The notes: generated by a model not told the origin, from the letters alone. Shown: positions 16,140 to 25,344, numbered from the stretch's first letter. The stretch is DNA of 48,069 nucleotides from Planctomycetes bacterium RIFCSPLOWO2_12_FULL_40_19 (GCA_001828595.1 MHZA01000016.1:1-48069), one strand, 5' to 3'. Translations and numbers: made by a program.

Positions 16140-16544
16140 GTGTATAAACCAAAAGATGAGAAACTAGAGATAAGAAAGTTTGGACTAGGCTTAACGGTAT
16201 TGCTATGCCTTATTGGAGTGTGGCAATTATATAAAGGGCATGTTAATGTTTACGCGTGGTTTCTCGGATCTGCCGGCCTGATCCTTGCATTAGCTTTTTT
16301 TGCTCCAATCGTTTTAAAGCCATTATTTAAAGTATTAACTACAGTTGGTCATGCGGTGGGGTGGGTAAATACCAGGATATTATTGGGCATAATGTTTTAC
16401 GGAATCTTTACCCCAATAGGAATTTTGTCAAGGTTAATAAGAAAAGATCTGTTAGACAAACGCCTTGACAAAGATGCAAAGTCATACTGGAACAAGAAAG
16501 ATAAGGATGTGTTTGCAAAAGAGCAATATGAGAGGCAGTTTTAG
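16140..16544 (+). CDS. SxtJ-family membrane protein
   Basis: 134 residues from GTG 16140 (aaagg about 6 bp upstream); TTG at 16134 is the alternative, adding two residues. Two hydrophobic hairpin segments near 15-60 (LGLTVLLCLIGVW and FLGSAGLILALAFFAPIVL) and one near 80-100 (ILLGIMFYGIFTPIGILSRL), then a charged tail with DKRLDKDAKSYWNKKD. This matches the SxtJ family, small inner-membrane proteins commonly next to NodU/CmcH carbamoyltransferases. Here it is followed by a DUF5989-like mini-protein and a carbamoyltransferase. The biochemical role is unknown; partner or membrane anchor of the transferase is a reasonable guess. Confidence 0.8.
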   Translation: MYKPKDEKLEIRKFGLGLTVLLCLIGVWQLYKGHVNVYAWFLGSAGLILALAFFAPIVLKPLFKVLTTVGHAVGWVNTRILLGIMFYGIFTPIGILSRLIRKDLLDKRLDKDAKSYWNKKDKDVFAKEQYERQF

Positions 16545-16585
16545 TAATTGAAATTTCAATGCAGGAATAATTTGGGGGGATCTAT

Positions 16586-16744
16586 GTGAGCAAGATATCT
16601 ATATTCAAGGAGTTGTGGGATTTTATGAAGGTGCGCAAGAAATTCTGGCTTGCACCTATTATTATCATTCTTTTGTTATTAGGGCTGTTAATAATATTTA
16701 CTGAAAGCTCAGCCGTTGCACCGTTTATTTATGCCCTGTTTTAA
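16586..16744 (+). CDS. DUF5989-like small membrane protein (52 aa)
   Basis: GTG at 16586 with ggggga about 6 bp upstream; 52 codons ending TAA at 16742-16744. Sequence: SKISIFKELWDFMKVRKKFW, one hydrophobic helix (LAPIIIILLLLGLLIIF) and a short tail SSAVAPFIYALF. This layout (FxxELWxFMKxRKKFWLxPI, one helix, APFIYxLF end) is that of DUF5989, regularly found between SxtJ and carbamoyltransferase genes. It sits between these two here, 41 bp after the first and 63 bp before the second. Confidence 0.85.
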   Translation: MSKISIFKELWDFMKVRKKFWLAPIIIILLLLGLLIIFTESSAVAPFIYALF

Positions 16745-16807
16745 AGCAGAGTTCTCATTTGCAGATAAAGACTTTAGTTGTAAGGCCTCAATGTAAGATT
16801 AACTAAA

Positions 16808-18625
16808 ATGAATATACTGGGGATTTCGGCTTTTTATCATGATAGCGCTGCGTGTCTGGTGAGGGATGGTGAAATAATCGCCGCTGCACAGGAAGAAAGA
16901 TATACAAGGAAAAAGCATGATTTCAATTTTCCAATTAATGCTGTAGAGTACTGCTTAAAGGAAGCTGGAATCAATGCCGAAGAATTAGATTATGTCGGGT
17001 TTTACGATAAGCCGTTTATAAAGTTTGAGAGGATTTTGTATAGCTACCTGGCATACGCTCCGATAGGGATAAAATCCTTCTTTAAATCAATTCCATTATG
17101 GATAAAGCAAAAACTCTTTATACGAGACGTTATAAAGAAGGAACTTGGCTATAGCGGGAAGATATTATTCCCTGAACATCATGAGTCTCACGCCGCTTCC
17201 GCATTTTATCCTTCTCCATTCTCAGAGGCAGCAATATTGACTATTGATGCTGTGGGCGAGTGGGCAACAACAAGCTATGGCATTGGAGAAGAGAATGACA
17301 TTAGTATAACGTCAGAGTTGAAGTTTCCACATTCACTGGGGCTTTTGTATTCTGCTTTTACATACTACACCGGATTTAAGGTAAATTCTGCTGAATATAA
17401 GGTTATGGGACTGGCGCCCTATGGAGAACCCAAATATGTAGATACAATTTTAGACAAGTTAATCGATCTGAAAGAAGATGGTTCTTTCAAACTGAATATG
17501 AAATATTTCAATTATTGTACAGGACTTACCATGACTAATAGTCGTTTTAATAAGCTGTTTGGAGGGGGTCCCAGCAAGCCAGAATCGAAGGTTACACAAA
17601 GAGAGATGGACCTGGCGAGGTCAATCCAGGTGGTTACGGAAGAGATAGTGTTTCGTATGGTAAATCACGTTTATAAAGAAACCGGGAAGAAGAACCTGTG
17701 TCTTGCAGGGGGTGTTGCCCTGAATTGTGTGTCAAATGGCAGGCTGTTGAGAGAGGGCCCTTTTGAGAATTTGTGGATTCAGCCTGCGGCTGGCGATGCG
17801 GGTGGCGCCCTGGGAGTGGCGCTGCTAATATGGCATAAATATCTGGGAAACAATAGAATATTGGATAAAGCAAGGTTGTCACAGAAGGCGTCCTGTCTTG
17901 GAAATTATTATACGGATGAAGAAATAGAGGGGTTCCTCACAAAAGAGGGTATTCCGTTTGAGAAACTCGAAACGAAGGAAATTCCTCCAAGGATTGCAGA
18001 ATTAATTGCAAGTGAGAATGTGATAGGCTGGTTTGAGGGAAGGATGGAATTTGGACCAAGGGCGTTGGGTTCCAGAAGTATTATCGGAGACCCGCGTTCA
18101 AAAGAGATGCAATCAATTATGAATCTGAAGATAAAATACAGAGAGTCATTCAGGCCGTTTGCCCCAACTGTGCTGAGGGAACATGTTTCAGATTATTTTG
18201 ATATAGACTGTGAGAGTCCGTATATGTTATTGGTGGCAAACATAAAAGATGAAAAAAGGATAAAGATGTCAGGTGATGAGGAAAAGTTATTCGGCCTGGA
18301 AAAGTTGAAGGTCGCGCGGTCAGATGTACCGGCGATTACACATGTAGACTATTCGGCAAGAATCCAGACTGTGACGAAAGAGGATAACCCCTTATTCTAT
18401 AGTGTGATAGAGGAGTTTTACAAGAAGACCGGTTGTCCTATGGTTGTTAATACTTCCTTTAATGTAAGAGGTGAGCCTATTGTATGCAGGCCAGAAGAGG
18501 CTTATAAGTGTTTTATGAGAACAGGAATGGATTATCTCATTATGGGCAGTTATCTGCTTGACAAAAAGGAACAAAAACCTGTTGAAGTTGATACTGATTG
18601 GAAGAAGGAGTTTGAACCGGACTAA
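16808..18625 (+). CDS. Carbamoyltransferase, NodU/CmcH/TobZ family
   Basis: 605 residues. N-terminal Kae1-like domain: MNILGISAFYHDSAACLV, EERYTRKKHD, the metal-binding HHESHAASAFYPSPF segment (about 118-133) and the ATP-site loop LAGGVALNCVSNG. C-terminal domain (about 390-590) with WFEGRMEFGPRALGSRSIIG and the TSFNVRGEPIV motif. Such enzymes make carbamoyl-adenylate from carbamoyl phosphate and ATP and transfer the carbamoyl group to a hydroxyl of a sugar or natural product. The acceptor is unknown. The gene ends 2 bp before murA, so it probably shares its transcript; a cell-surface sugar acceptor is possible but unproven. Confidence 0.92.
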   Translation: MNILGISAFYHDSAACLVRDGEIIAAAQEERYTRKKHDFNFPINAVEYCLKEAGINAEELDYVGFYDKPFIKFERILYSYLAYAPIGIKSFFKSIPLWIKQKLFIRDVIKKELGYSGKILFPEHHESHAASAFYPSPFSEAAILTIDAVGEWATTSYGIGEENDISITSELKFPHSLGLLYSAFTYYTGFKVNSAEYKVMGLAPYGEPKYVDTILDKLIDLKEDGSFKLNMKYFNYCTGLTMTNSRFNKLFGGGPSKPESKVTQREMDLARSIQVVTEEIVFRMVNHVYKETGKKNLCLAGGVALNCVSNGRLLREGPFENLWIQPAAGDAGGALGVALLIWHKYLGNNRILDKARLSQKASCLGNYYTDEEIEGFLTKEGIPFEKLETKEIPPRIAELIASENVIGWFEGRMEFGPRALGSRSIIGDPRSKEMQSIMNLKIKYRESFRPFAPTVLREHVSDYFDIDCESPYMLLVANIKDEKRIKMSGDEEKLFGLEKLKVARSDVPAITHVDYSARIQTVTKEDNPLFYSVIEEFYKKTGCPMVVNTSFNVRGEPIVCRPEEAYKCFMRTGMDYLIMGSYLLDKKEQKPVEVDTDWKKEFEPD

Positions 18626-18627
18626 AA

Positions 18628-19923
18628 ATGGAAAAAATGGTAATTGAGGGTGGTTACCCATTACATGGAAGGGTCAGGATAAATGGTGCTAAGAACGCTG
18701 CGTTGCCTATTATGGCTGCATGTCTATTGACCAAAGGCACGTCTAAATTGAAGGGAATACCAGACCTTACGGACGTAAAAACCCTTTGCAAGATTCTTAA
18801 TGAGCTTGGCGTAGATACGGTAAAATGTCCGGATGGTTCACTTGAAATAACTGTCAAGGAAGAGAAAGATATAACGGCCCCGTACGATCTTGTCAGAACT
18901 ATGAGGGCATCAATATGTGTCTTGGGCCCTCTGCTTGGAAAAAGAGGTATGGCAAAGGTGTCTATTCCGGGAGGATGCTCAATTGGTTCCAGGCCCATAG
19001 ACATTCACATCAAAGGCATTGAATCGCTTGGCGCTCAGGTTGACGTAAAGGATGGATATGTAATTGCGACAGGGGAAAAGCTGAAAGGAAGTGTAGTTGA
19101 TCTGGGGGGGCCGTATGGCTCTACAGTTTTGGGCACCTGTAATGTTATGATGGCTGCTGTTCTTGGAGAGGGAAGGACTGTTTTAGAAAATGCTGCTTGT
19201 GAACCTGAAGTACAGGATCTGGCTAACTTTCTCAACAAAGCCGGAGCTGACATAAGCGCAATTGGCGAAAAGAACATTATTATTGAAGGCGTTGATGAAT
19301 TAAACGGTATTGAATATGAGATAATTCCAGACAGAATAGAAGCAGGAACCTTCATGATTGCTGGAGCAATAACAGGAGGCAGCATAGTATTGGAGAATGA
19401 TATATCCTGTTATCTGACTTCAGTAGTTAATAAATTACGGGAGATGGGCGTTGAAATTCAGGTTTCTGCCGGTAAGGAAGAATTTAACGGGGTAAAAAAT
19501 GGAGAGTGTACAGTTAAAAGTGATGGAAACATCAAACCAGCCAATATTACGACATTGCCTTATCCAGGTATGCCTACAGACATGCAGGCACAATTTACAG
19601 CGTTACTGAGCATTGCAAATGGTACGAGTATTATAACAGAGAGAGTTTTTCCTCACAGGTTTATGCATGTTGCTGAGCTTAACAGGATGGGCGCAGATAT
19701 CAGGAATGACGATGCTATTGCAATTATTAAGGGTGTACCGTCGCTTTCCGGGACAACGGTTATGGCTTCGGATTTACGGGCAAGCGCCTCGCTCATAGTT
19801 GCCGGGCTGGTTGCAAAGGGAATTACAGAGATCAGGAGGCTTTATCACATTGACAGAGGGTACGAAAAACTGGAAGACCGCCTGACAAGCCTGGGTGCAA
19901 AGATATGGCGGGAAAAGGAGTAA
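18628..19923 (+). CDS. murA: UDP-N-acetylglucosamine 1-carboxyvinyltransferase
   Basis: 431 residues, usual MurA length. Key residues: Lys22-Asn23 (NGAKNAALP), catalytic Cys117 in PGGCSIGSRP (Cys version, so expected to be fosfomycin-sensitive), Asp305-region PYPGMPTDMQAQF, and Arg in ASDLRASASLI. It moves enolpyruvate from PEP to UDP-GlcNAc, the first committed step of peptidoglycan synthesis. Its ATG follows the carbamoyltransferase stop by only 2 bp. No other mur gene is in the window. Presence of MurA fits the finding that anammox planctomycetes keep peptidoglycan. Confidence 0.96.
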   Translation: MEKMVIEGGYPLHGRVRINGAKNAALPIMAACLLTKGTSKLKGIPDLTDVKTLCKILNELGVDTVKCPDGSLEITVKEEKDITAPYDLVRTMRASICVLGPLLGKRGMAKVSIPGGCSIGSRPIDIHIKGIESLGAQVDVKDGYVIATGEKLKGSVVDLGGPYGSTVLGTCNVMMAAVLGEGRTVLENAACEPEVQDLANFLNKAGADISAIGEKNIIIEGVDELNGIEYEIIPDRIEAGTFMIAGAITGGSIVLENDISCYLTSVVNKLREMGVEIQVSAGKEEFNGVKNGECTVKSDGNIKPANITTLPYPGMPTDMQAQFTALLSIANGTSIITERVFPHRFMHVAELNRMGADIRNDDAIAIIKGVPSLSGTTVMASDLRASASLIVAGLVAKGITEIRRLYHIDRGYEKLEDRLTSLGAKIWREKE

Positions 19924-20008
19924 GTTATTTTACATTGAATATTTGTTTAAATTATATTAAATTATAACGTATAAAACAGATACTAGGATATTAACCAAAA
20001 GGTAAAAA

Positions 20009-21394
20009 ATGTTTGAATCAATTACTGAAAGCTTCGAAAAGATATTTAGTAAAATGAGCGGAAGAGGAAGGCTTACAGAGCAAAACATAAGTGAGGGTTT
20101 GCGTGAAGTCAGAGTTGCGCTTCTCGAAGCAGATACAAACTACAAGGTTGTAAAGGATTTTATACAAAAGGTTACAGAGAAAGCAGTTGGAGAGGAAGTA
20201 CTCAAAAGCGTTAAACCTGGACAGCAAATAGTAAAGATAGTACAAACTGAGATGGAACATCTTATGGGGCCTGTTGATTCTACCATAAAGTATGTTGACG
20301 GGGACATTACAGTTATTATGCTTGTAGGATTGCAGGGAAGTGGAAAGACCACAACGGCTGGCAAACTTGCAAATATGATTTTAGCAAAGGGAAAAAGCCC
20401 GATGCTTGTAGCCGCCGATGTACAGAGGCCTGCGGCAATTGATCAATTGAAGATTATCGGAAGGCAGCTTAATATTCCGGTCTATTCTGAAAAAGGTTCT
20501 AATCCGGTTAAGATATGTAAATGGGCGGTGAAACGTGCTTTTCTCGATAACCATAATGTCGTCATTCTTGATACGGCGGGCAGATTACATGTTGATGAAT
20601 ATCTGATGTTGGAGTTGAAGCAGATTAAGGAAAAGGTAAAACCAACTCAGATATTCTTTGTTTGTGATTCTATGACAGGTCAGGATGCCGTTAACAGCGC
20701 TAAAGAATTCAACGCGCAATTGGATTTTGATGGTGTGATCCTGACAAAATTAGATGGCGACACCAGAGGTGGAGCGGCGTTATCGATCAAGGCGGTCACC
20801 GGCAAACCGATAAAATTTGTCGGAGTAGGTGAGAAATTTGATAAACTTGAAGAATTCCACCCGGATAGAATGGCTTCCAGGATCCTGGGAATGGGGGACG
20901 TTGTTTCTCTGGTTGAAAAGGCTCAGCAGGTTATCGGTGAGGAAGAGGCTGTAAAATTAGAAAAAAAGATCAGAGCAAACACACTAACGCTTGAAGATTT
21001 CCTCAGCCAATTACAGCAGGTAAAAAAGATGGGGCCAATGAAGGACATACTTGGCATGATTCCGGGATTAGGCAAAAAAATGAAGGGGGTGGATATTGAT
21101 GAAAATCAGTTACAAAGAGTTGAGGCTATGATTCGTTCGATGACGTTAGAAGAGCGAATGAATCCGGACAAGATTGAAGGCAGCAGAAGGCACCGAATAT
21201 CTTGTGGAAGCGGCACAAACGCTCATGAGGTTGGTCAACTACTAAAACAGTTCAAACAAATGAAGAAGATGTTCAGGTCTCTAAGTGGCATAAATGCCAG
21301 AAACCTTCCTATGGAGGGGATGACACCTGAGGCCATGAAGATTTCCAGGAAGATCAGGAGCAAGCGGAAAAAAGTGAAAAGAAAAAAAAGATGA
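20009..21394 (+). CDS. ffh: Signal recognition particle protein Ffh
   Basis: 461 residues: N domain (1-90), G domain with P-loop GLQGSGKTTT (107-116), DVQRPAAIDQL, DTAGRLHVDEYLM, TKLDGDTRGGAALS, and methionine-rich M domain (about 320-440) with the RNA-binding SRRHRISCGSGTNAHEV stretch, in which SCGSG replaces the usual ARGSG. Lys/Arg-rich tail RSKRKKVKRKKR. It binds 4.5S RNA and signal sequences and delivers ribosomes to FtsY. First gene of the block ffh-rpsP-trmD-rplS-yraN, 52 bp ahead of rpsP. Confidence 0.97.
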   Translation: MFESITESFEKIFSKMSGRGRLTEQNISEGLREVRVALLEADTNYKVVKDFIQKVTEKAVGEEVLKSVKPGQQIVKIVQTEMEHLMGPVDSTIKYVDGDITVIMLVGLQGSGKTTTAGKLANMILAKGKSPMLVAADVQRPAAIDQLKIIGRQLNIPVYSEKGSNPVKICKWAVKRAFLDNHNVVILDTAGRLHVDEYLMLELKQIKEKVKPTQIFFVCDSMTGQDAVNSAKEFNAQLDFDGVILTKLDGDTRGGAALSIKAVTGKPIKFVGVGEKFDKLEEFHPDRMASRILGMGDVVSLVEKAQQVIGEEEAVKLEKKIRANTLTLEDFLSQLQQVKKMGPMKDILGMIPGLGKKMKGVDIDENQLQRVEAMIRSMTLEERMNPDKIEGSRRHRISCGSGTNAHEVGQLLKQFKQMKKMFRSLSGINARNLPMEGMTPEAMKISRKIRSKRKKVKRKKR

Positions 21395-21446
21395 TAAACC
21401 TAAACAGATAAATTACTATACTAAAACTTAATAAGGAGAGTGTTTA

Positions 21447-21701
21447 ATGGTAAGATTAAGAATGAAGAAAATGGGGCGAAGAAACAGGGCTTTTTTCAGG
21501 ATTTGTGCTTTTGATGCACGGGAGGAGCGCGATGGAAGAAGTATCGAACAATTGGGGACTTATGATCCAATGGAAAAAGAGGAATCAAAAAAAGTAGTAT
21601 TAAAGAGAGAGAGGATTGAATACTGGCTAAGCGTAGGCGCTCAACCATCAGAAACTGTAGCCAGCATTCTCAAAAAGAATAATATAGCTGTAAAGAAATA
21701 A
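21447..21701 (+). CDS. rpsP: 30S ribosomal protein S16
   Basis: 84 residues, standard length; VRLRMKKMGRRNRAFFRICA start and IEQLGTYDPMEKEE and WLSVGAQPSETVASILKK are the family pattern. Good ribosome site aaggagag before ATG. It lies between ffh and trmD. The rimM gene, which usually stands between rpsP and trmD, is missing: only 112 bp, with a small hairpin (cctgtc-tgcc-gacagg, 21726-21741), separate S16 from the TrmD ATG. Confidence 0.97.
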   Translation: MVRLRMKKMGRRNRAFFRICAFDAREERDGRSIEQLGTYDPMEKEESKKVVLKRERIEYWLSVGAQPSETVASILKKNNIAVKK

Positions 21702-21813
21702 TTTACATTTTGAGTTTTTTGAGTTCCTGTCTGCCGACAGGAAGGGAAGAATCTAATTTGAAGTTTTTATCCGCATATATCTGCGGACATCAGTGTCCTA
21801 TTTAAGTTCTGCT

Positions 21814-22503
21814 ATGCGAATAGATATATTGACGTTATTTCCTGAGATGTTTCATAATGTATTGGGTGAAAGCATCATGAGGATTGCACAAGAAAAGAAA
21901 CTTGTGAGTTTCCACTTGCACAACATCAGAGACTACTCAAATGATAAGCATAAGTGTGTGGATGATAAACCATACGGCGGAGGCGCCGGTATGGTTATGA
22001 AACCTGAGCCGGTATTTAATGCAGTCGAGACTATTGAGGCGCAGGATGATTTGGCGCCAACAAAGATATTGCTGACCCCGCAGGGAGAGACGCTTAATCA
22101 GGAAATTGCCGGCAATTTATCAAAAAAAACTCGTTTAATGATAATTTGTGGACGCTATGAGGGGTTTGACGAAAGGATAAGGTCAGGGATAGATGTGCTT
22201 GAGATTTCCATAGGTGATTATGTGCTTACGGGTGGAGAGATACCCGCAATGGTTGTAATAGACGCGGTTGTGAGACTAATTCCCGGTGTTTTGGGCGGGA
22301 ACGGTTCATTGCAGGATGAGTCATTTGTCAATAGAATGCTGGAATACCCGCAGTATACAAGGCCTGCAGAGTTCAGGGGAATGAAAGTGCCTGAAATCCT
22401 GAAATCCGGCCATCATACAAAGATAGAAGAGTGGAGGACGAAAAAGGCCATTATGAGAACGCAGGAGAGAAGGCCTGATTTGCTGGAAGAGAAAACAAAA
22501 TAA
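21814..22503 (+). CDS. trmD: tRNA (guanine-N1)-methyltransferase
   Basis: 229 residues from ATG 21814, where the family starts ([13 protein letters not shown]); an in-frame GTG at 21793 would add 7 residues. Neither has a good ribosome site. Knotted SPOUT fold: [44 protein letters not shown], and [10 protein letters not shown]-like [15 protein letters not shown] with Asp/Arg active-site parts. Methylates G37 of tRNAs with a 3' G in the anticodon using AdoMet. Second of the conserved S16-TrmD-L19 series. Confidence 0.96.
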   Translation: MRIDILTLFPEMFHNVLGESIMRIAQEKKLVSFHLHNIRDYSNDKHKCVDDKPYGGGAGMVMKPEPVFNAVETIEAQDDLAPTKILLTPQGETLNQEIAGNLSKKTRLMIICGRYEGFDERIRSGIDVLEISIGDYVLTGGEIPAMVVIDAVVRLIPGVLGGNGSLQDESFVNRMLEYPQYTRPAEFRGMKVPEILKSGHHTKIEEWRTKKAIMRTQERRPDLLEEKTK

Positions 22504-22546
22504 CAGAGATAATAGAGATAATACTTTATGTAAAGGAGTTAGAACC

Positions 22547-22978
22547 ATGAATGTAATTAATGTAGTTGAAAAAGAAAATATGAAGGAAAAGGTGCCTCAG
22601 TTTAATGTCGGTGATCTGGTTGACGTGCATGTTAAAACAATTGAGGGTGATAAGGAGCGCATTCAGATATTTAATGGCATGGTTATTAAAAGAAAAGGCA
22701 GTGGAGTCAGGGAGACATTTACCGTTAGAAGAATAGTACAGGGAGAGGGTGTTGAGCGTGTGTTTCCTGTACACTCTCCAAATGTGGCTGACGTAGAAGT
22801 GAAAAAAAGCTATAAAACGAGGCGTGCAAAATTATATTACTTACGCGACAGGAAAGGAAAGGGAGCGCGACTGAAGGAAATTCGCAGTAAAGAAAAGAAG
22901 GCAAGTAATGCTAAGGTTAATGAACCTGTTCCGGCTAAGGCTGAGAAGCAGGGAGAAGAACCATCAACTGAATCCTAG
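22547..22978 (+). CDS. rplS: 50S ribosomal protein L19
   Basis: 143 residues, with the L19 core in the first 115 (FNVGDLVDVHVKTIEGDKER, FNGMVIKRKGSGVRETFTVR, GVERVFPVHSPNV, AKLYYLRDRKGKGARLKE). A Lys/Glu/Pro-rich tail of about 25 residues extends past the usual end, and its coding sequence overlaps yraN by 71 bp. Ribosome site aaggag about 8 bp before the ATG. Confidence 0.96.
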   Translation: MNVINVVEKENMKEKVPQFNVGDLVDVHVKTIEGDKERIQIFNGMVIKRKGSGVRETFTVRRIVQGEGVERVFPVHSPNVADVEVKKSYKTRRAKLYYLRDRKGKGARLKEIRSKEKKASNAKVNEPVPAKAEKQGEEPSTES

Positions 22979-23345
22979 AGAGCTTTGCATAAAGGGTGAA
23001 AACCTGGCTGGAAAGTTCTTGAGGAAAAGAGGATATAAGATACTTAAGCGGAATTATGCAGGCAAGAGCGGGGAAATTGATATTGTCGCATACGATAAGG
23101 GCACTATTAGCTTCGTAGAGGTAAAAACCCGCTTGTCAGAGAATTATGGCCCTCCGGAACTGTCGGTAACAAGAGAAAAGAGAAAAAGAATCATTCGAAC
23201 CGCATTAAACTACCTGGCGATAAATCATATCGACGACATAGATTTTCGTTTCGATGTTGTATCTATTTTGTTCAAAGAAGACGATAACAAACCCGATATA
23301 GAATTATTCAAAAGTGCATTTACGGCGGATGAGGTCGTTAAATAA
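22908..23345 (+). CDS. yraN: YraN/UPF0102 endonuclease-fold protein
   Basis: 145 residues if it starts at ATG 22908 (agaagg 6-7 bp upstream), overlapping the L19 tail by 71 bp. The UPF0102 core begins near residue 26: KGENLAGKFLRKRGYKILKR, GEIDIVAYD and FVEVKTRLS, the E-x-D / E-x-K residues of the Holliday-resolvase-like fold, then a Pro-Pro-E segment. The first 25 residues are read from the L19 tail in another frame and may not be part of the protein; no good later start exists. Role unknown, possibly nucleic-acid processing. It closes the ffh block. Confidence 0.9.
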   Translation: MLRLMNLFRLRLRSREKNHQLNPRELCIKGENLAGKFLRKRGYKILKRNYAGKSGEIDIVAYDKGTISFVEVKTRLSENYGPPELSVTREKRKRIIRTALNYLAINHIDDIDFRFDVVSILFKEDDNKPDIELFKSAFTADEVVK

Positions 23346-23431
23346 CATTGCTGTTTTCTTGGTTAACCACACATATTTGTGCTAATTTTTTAGGAATTAA
23401 CCCTTTAGGGTTTTATCCTTTAAAAACTGTA

Positions 23432-23543
23432 GCCGTCCGCCCAGGCGGACGTGTCTCATCATCTGGCGGGTTTATGGCGATTCCACGTAAGTTACGCAAC
23501 CTCAAGGCATCGGCGTGAGCTCAGCCGAACGGTTGCGGCTACC
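23432..23543 (+). repeat. 112-bp dispersed repeat, arm A (inverted partner at 25794-25907)
   Basis: Starts gccgtccgcccaggcggacg (self-complementary) and ends ccgaacggttgcggctacc. The reverse complement of 25794-25907 matches over the whole length, roughly 85 percent by eye, with differences concentrated in the middle. The stretch 23346-23616 has no gene. Confidence 0.8.
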
Positions 23544-23616
23544 AGTCCGAACGTAGCGTTCGGTAAGGGCGGCACAAACTGCTAAATTTAATTTCAACTA
23601 ATTGTAAGAATTCCTA

Positions 23617-24984
23617 ATGATAATTGACACTCATGCACATCTGGATTTTCCGGATTACAAGGATGATATTGATGAAGTAATAGAGCGTGCGCGGGAGGCC
23701 GGCGTTGAATACTTGATTAACGTTGGTACAACTGTTGCTTCCAGCATAAAGTCTATTGAACTGTCAAAACAATACAAGCAGATTTATGCAAGCGTGGGCA
23801 TACATCCTAATGAGGCATCGAAAGTTACCGGCGAGGAATGGTTACGGTTGGAAGCGTTGGCCGGGGAAAGTAAGGTTGTTGCAATTGGTGAGACAGGGCT
23901 TGATTACTATCGTGAGCGCAGTAAGCGTGAAGACCAGAAGCGTCTTTTCCATCAACACATAGAATTGGCACAAAGGTACAACCTGCCGGTTATAATTCAT
24001 AACAGGGATGCAAGTGATGACTGTCTTGAAATTGTCCGTGAATATAATGGCAAAATAAGGGGCGTCGTTCACTGCTTTAGCGGCAGCAGGGAAGTCGCTG
24101 AAGAGGTTCTGAAACTTGGACTCCATATTTCATTTGCAGGGCCTGTAACTTTTCCTAAAGCAGATAATTTAAGGGAAGCCCTGAAAGCCGTTCCGGTGGA
24201 AAAGCTGCTTCTGGAAACAGACTGTCCTTTTCTGGCGCCGCAGCCAAAAAGAGGTAAGAGGAATGAACCTTCTTATCTTCAATATACTATTCCGGTTCTT
24301 GCAGAATTGTATAAAGTGTCAGTAGAAGACATCAAGAGGATAACGACCCTCAGCGCAAGGAATTTGTTTGGTATTGGGACGGTTAATACCAGAGGCGAAA
24401 TTGCATACGTTATCAGAAACTCCCTTTATCTTAATATAACAAGCCTCTGTCCTAACAGATGTGTCTTTTGTTCAAGGGAAACGGTCCCATACGTAAAGGG
24501 ACATTATCTTGGACTGGAAAAAGAGCCGACTGTTGAAGAATTGATAGACGCCGTTGGAGACCCGTCCAGGTATGATGAAGTGGTATTTTGTGGTTTTGGT
24601 GAACCCACCGAACGGCTGGATGTGTTGAAGGCCGTTGCCAGATATTTAAAAGAAAAGGGAGCTACCGTGAGGCTTGACACAAATGGCCTTGGAGATTTGA
24701 TTAATGGCAGGTCTATTTGCGAAGAGCTTAATGGCTTGATAGACACGATTTGTATCAGCCTTAATACAAACATTGAAGAAGATTATCAGAAGTTGTGCCA
24801 TTCTGAATTTAACGGCAAAGCCTATCCATCCTTAATTTCTTTCATCAAGAAAGCAAGAAACTTTATCCCTGACGTAATGGTTTCCATAGTGGGCGTGCCC
24901 GGTATCGATGTTGACGGCTGCAGAAAGATAGCCGAAGAACTGGGCGTCCGTTTCAGGGTAAGGGAATATAATAATGTAGGATGA
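23617..24984 (+). CDS. TatD metallohydrolase fused to a radical SAM domain
   Basis: 455 residues in two domains. 1-255 is TatD: His6 and His8 (DTHAHLD), Glu92 (GETGLDYY), His128 (HNRDA), His152 (HCFSGS), Asp202 (ETDCPFLAP), all metal/active-site residues present; TatD proteins are 3'-exonucleases/DNases. From about 265 a radical SAM domain: Cys278, Cys282, Cys285 (CPNRCVFC), GFGEPTE, RLDTNGLGDLIN. It resembles TatD-linked radical SAM proteins (TIGR04038-type), usually a separate gene beside tatD. Here both are one chain. The radical SAM substrate is unknown. The gene stands alone, bracketed by an inverted repeat pair. Confidence 0.9.
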   Translation: MIIDTHAHLDFPDYKDDIDEVIERAREAGVEYLINVGTTVASSIKSIELSKQYKQIYASVGIHPNEASKVTGEEWLRLEALAGESKVVAIGETGLDYYRERSKREDQKRLFHQHIELAQRYNLPVIIHNRDASDDCLEIVREYNGKIRGVVHCFSGSREVAEEVLKLGLHISFAGPVTFPKADNLREALKAVPVEKLLLETDCPFLAPQPKRGKRNEPSYLQYTIPVLAELYKVSVEDIKRITTLSARNLFGIGTVNTRGEIAYVIRNSLYLNITSLCPNRCVFCSRETVPYVKGHYLGLEKEPTVEELIDAVGDPSRYDEVVFCGFGEPTERLDVLKAVARYLKEKGATVRLDTNGLGDLINGRSICEELNGLIDTICISLNTNIEEDYQKLCHSEFNGKAYPSLISFIKKARNFIPDVMVSIVGVPGIDVDGCRKIAEELGVRFRVREYNNVG

Positions 24985-25344
24985 TGGCTTAATTAACTTT
25001 AGAACTCAAAATGGTTATTTACTTCAAAAATATGATCAATAACGAACAAATCTCCCCTTTACTAAGGGGGATTAAAGTTGTTCCAACTTTCCACCGACTG
25101 AATTCAACAACTTATTACTCTTGTATTCTTTTTTTCTTTCTATCTTTCTTGCCAGATCACTGGTGTATTGTATAACACGTGGTTTCTATTGTCCTTTTAG
25201 TCCTTTGCAATTGAATAAAAGGCTAAAGCCTTAACTCCTGCGGAATTTAGGCTTTAGCCTTTTATAAACATTAAGGTTAAAAACATTGTGATTTTATTTG
25301 TAATTCGTAAATCTAAATGCATAATTGAGTGAAAAACCACTGTT
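24985..25344. other. Intergenic region with hairpins
   Basis: No gene. Holds a cccctttactaagggg hairpin (about 25054-25071) and a perfect 16-bp inverted repeat ataaaaggctaaagcc (25215-25230) / ggctttagccttttat (25250-25265) around 19 bases; the left arm plus loop matches the reverse complement of the repeat around 2106-2132. Confidence 0.6.
25215..25265. repeat. Perfect 16-bp inverted repeat, third copy of the ggctttagcc element
   Basis: Arms 25215-25230 and 25250-25265 are perfectly complementary. Positions 25215-25236 are the reverse complement of the start of the dispersed repeat at 2106-2132 (caggagttaaggctttagcc). Could end transcripts in either direction. Confidence 0.65.
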
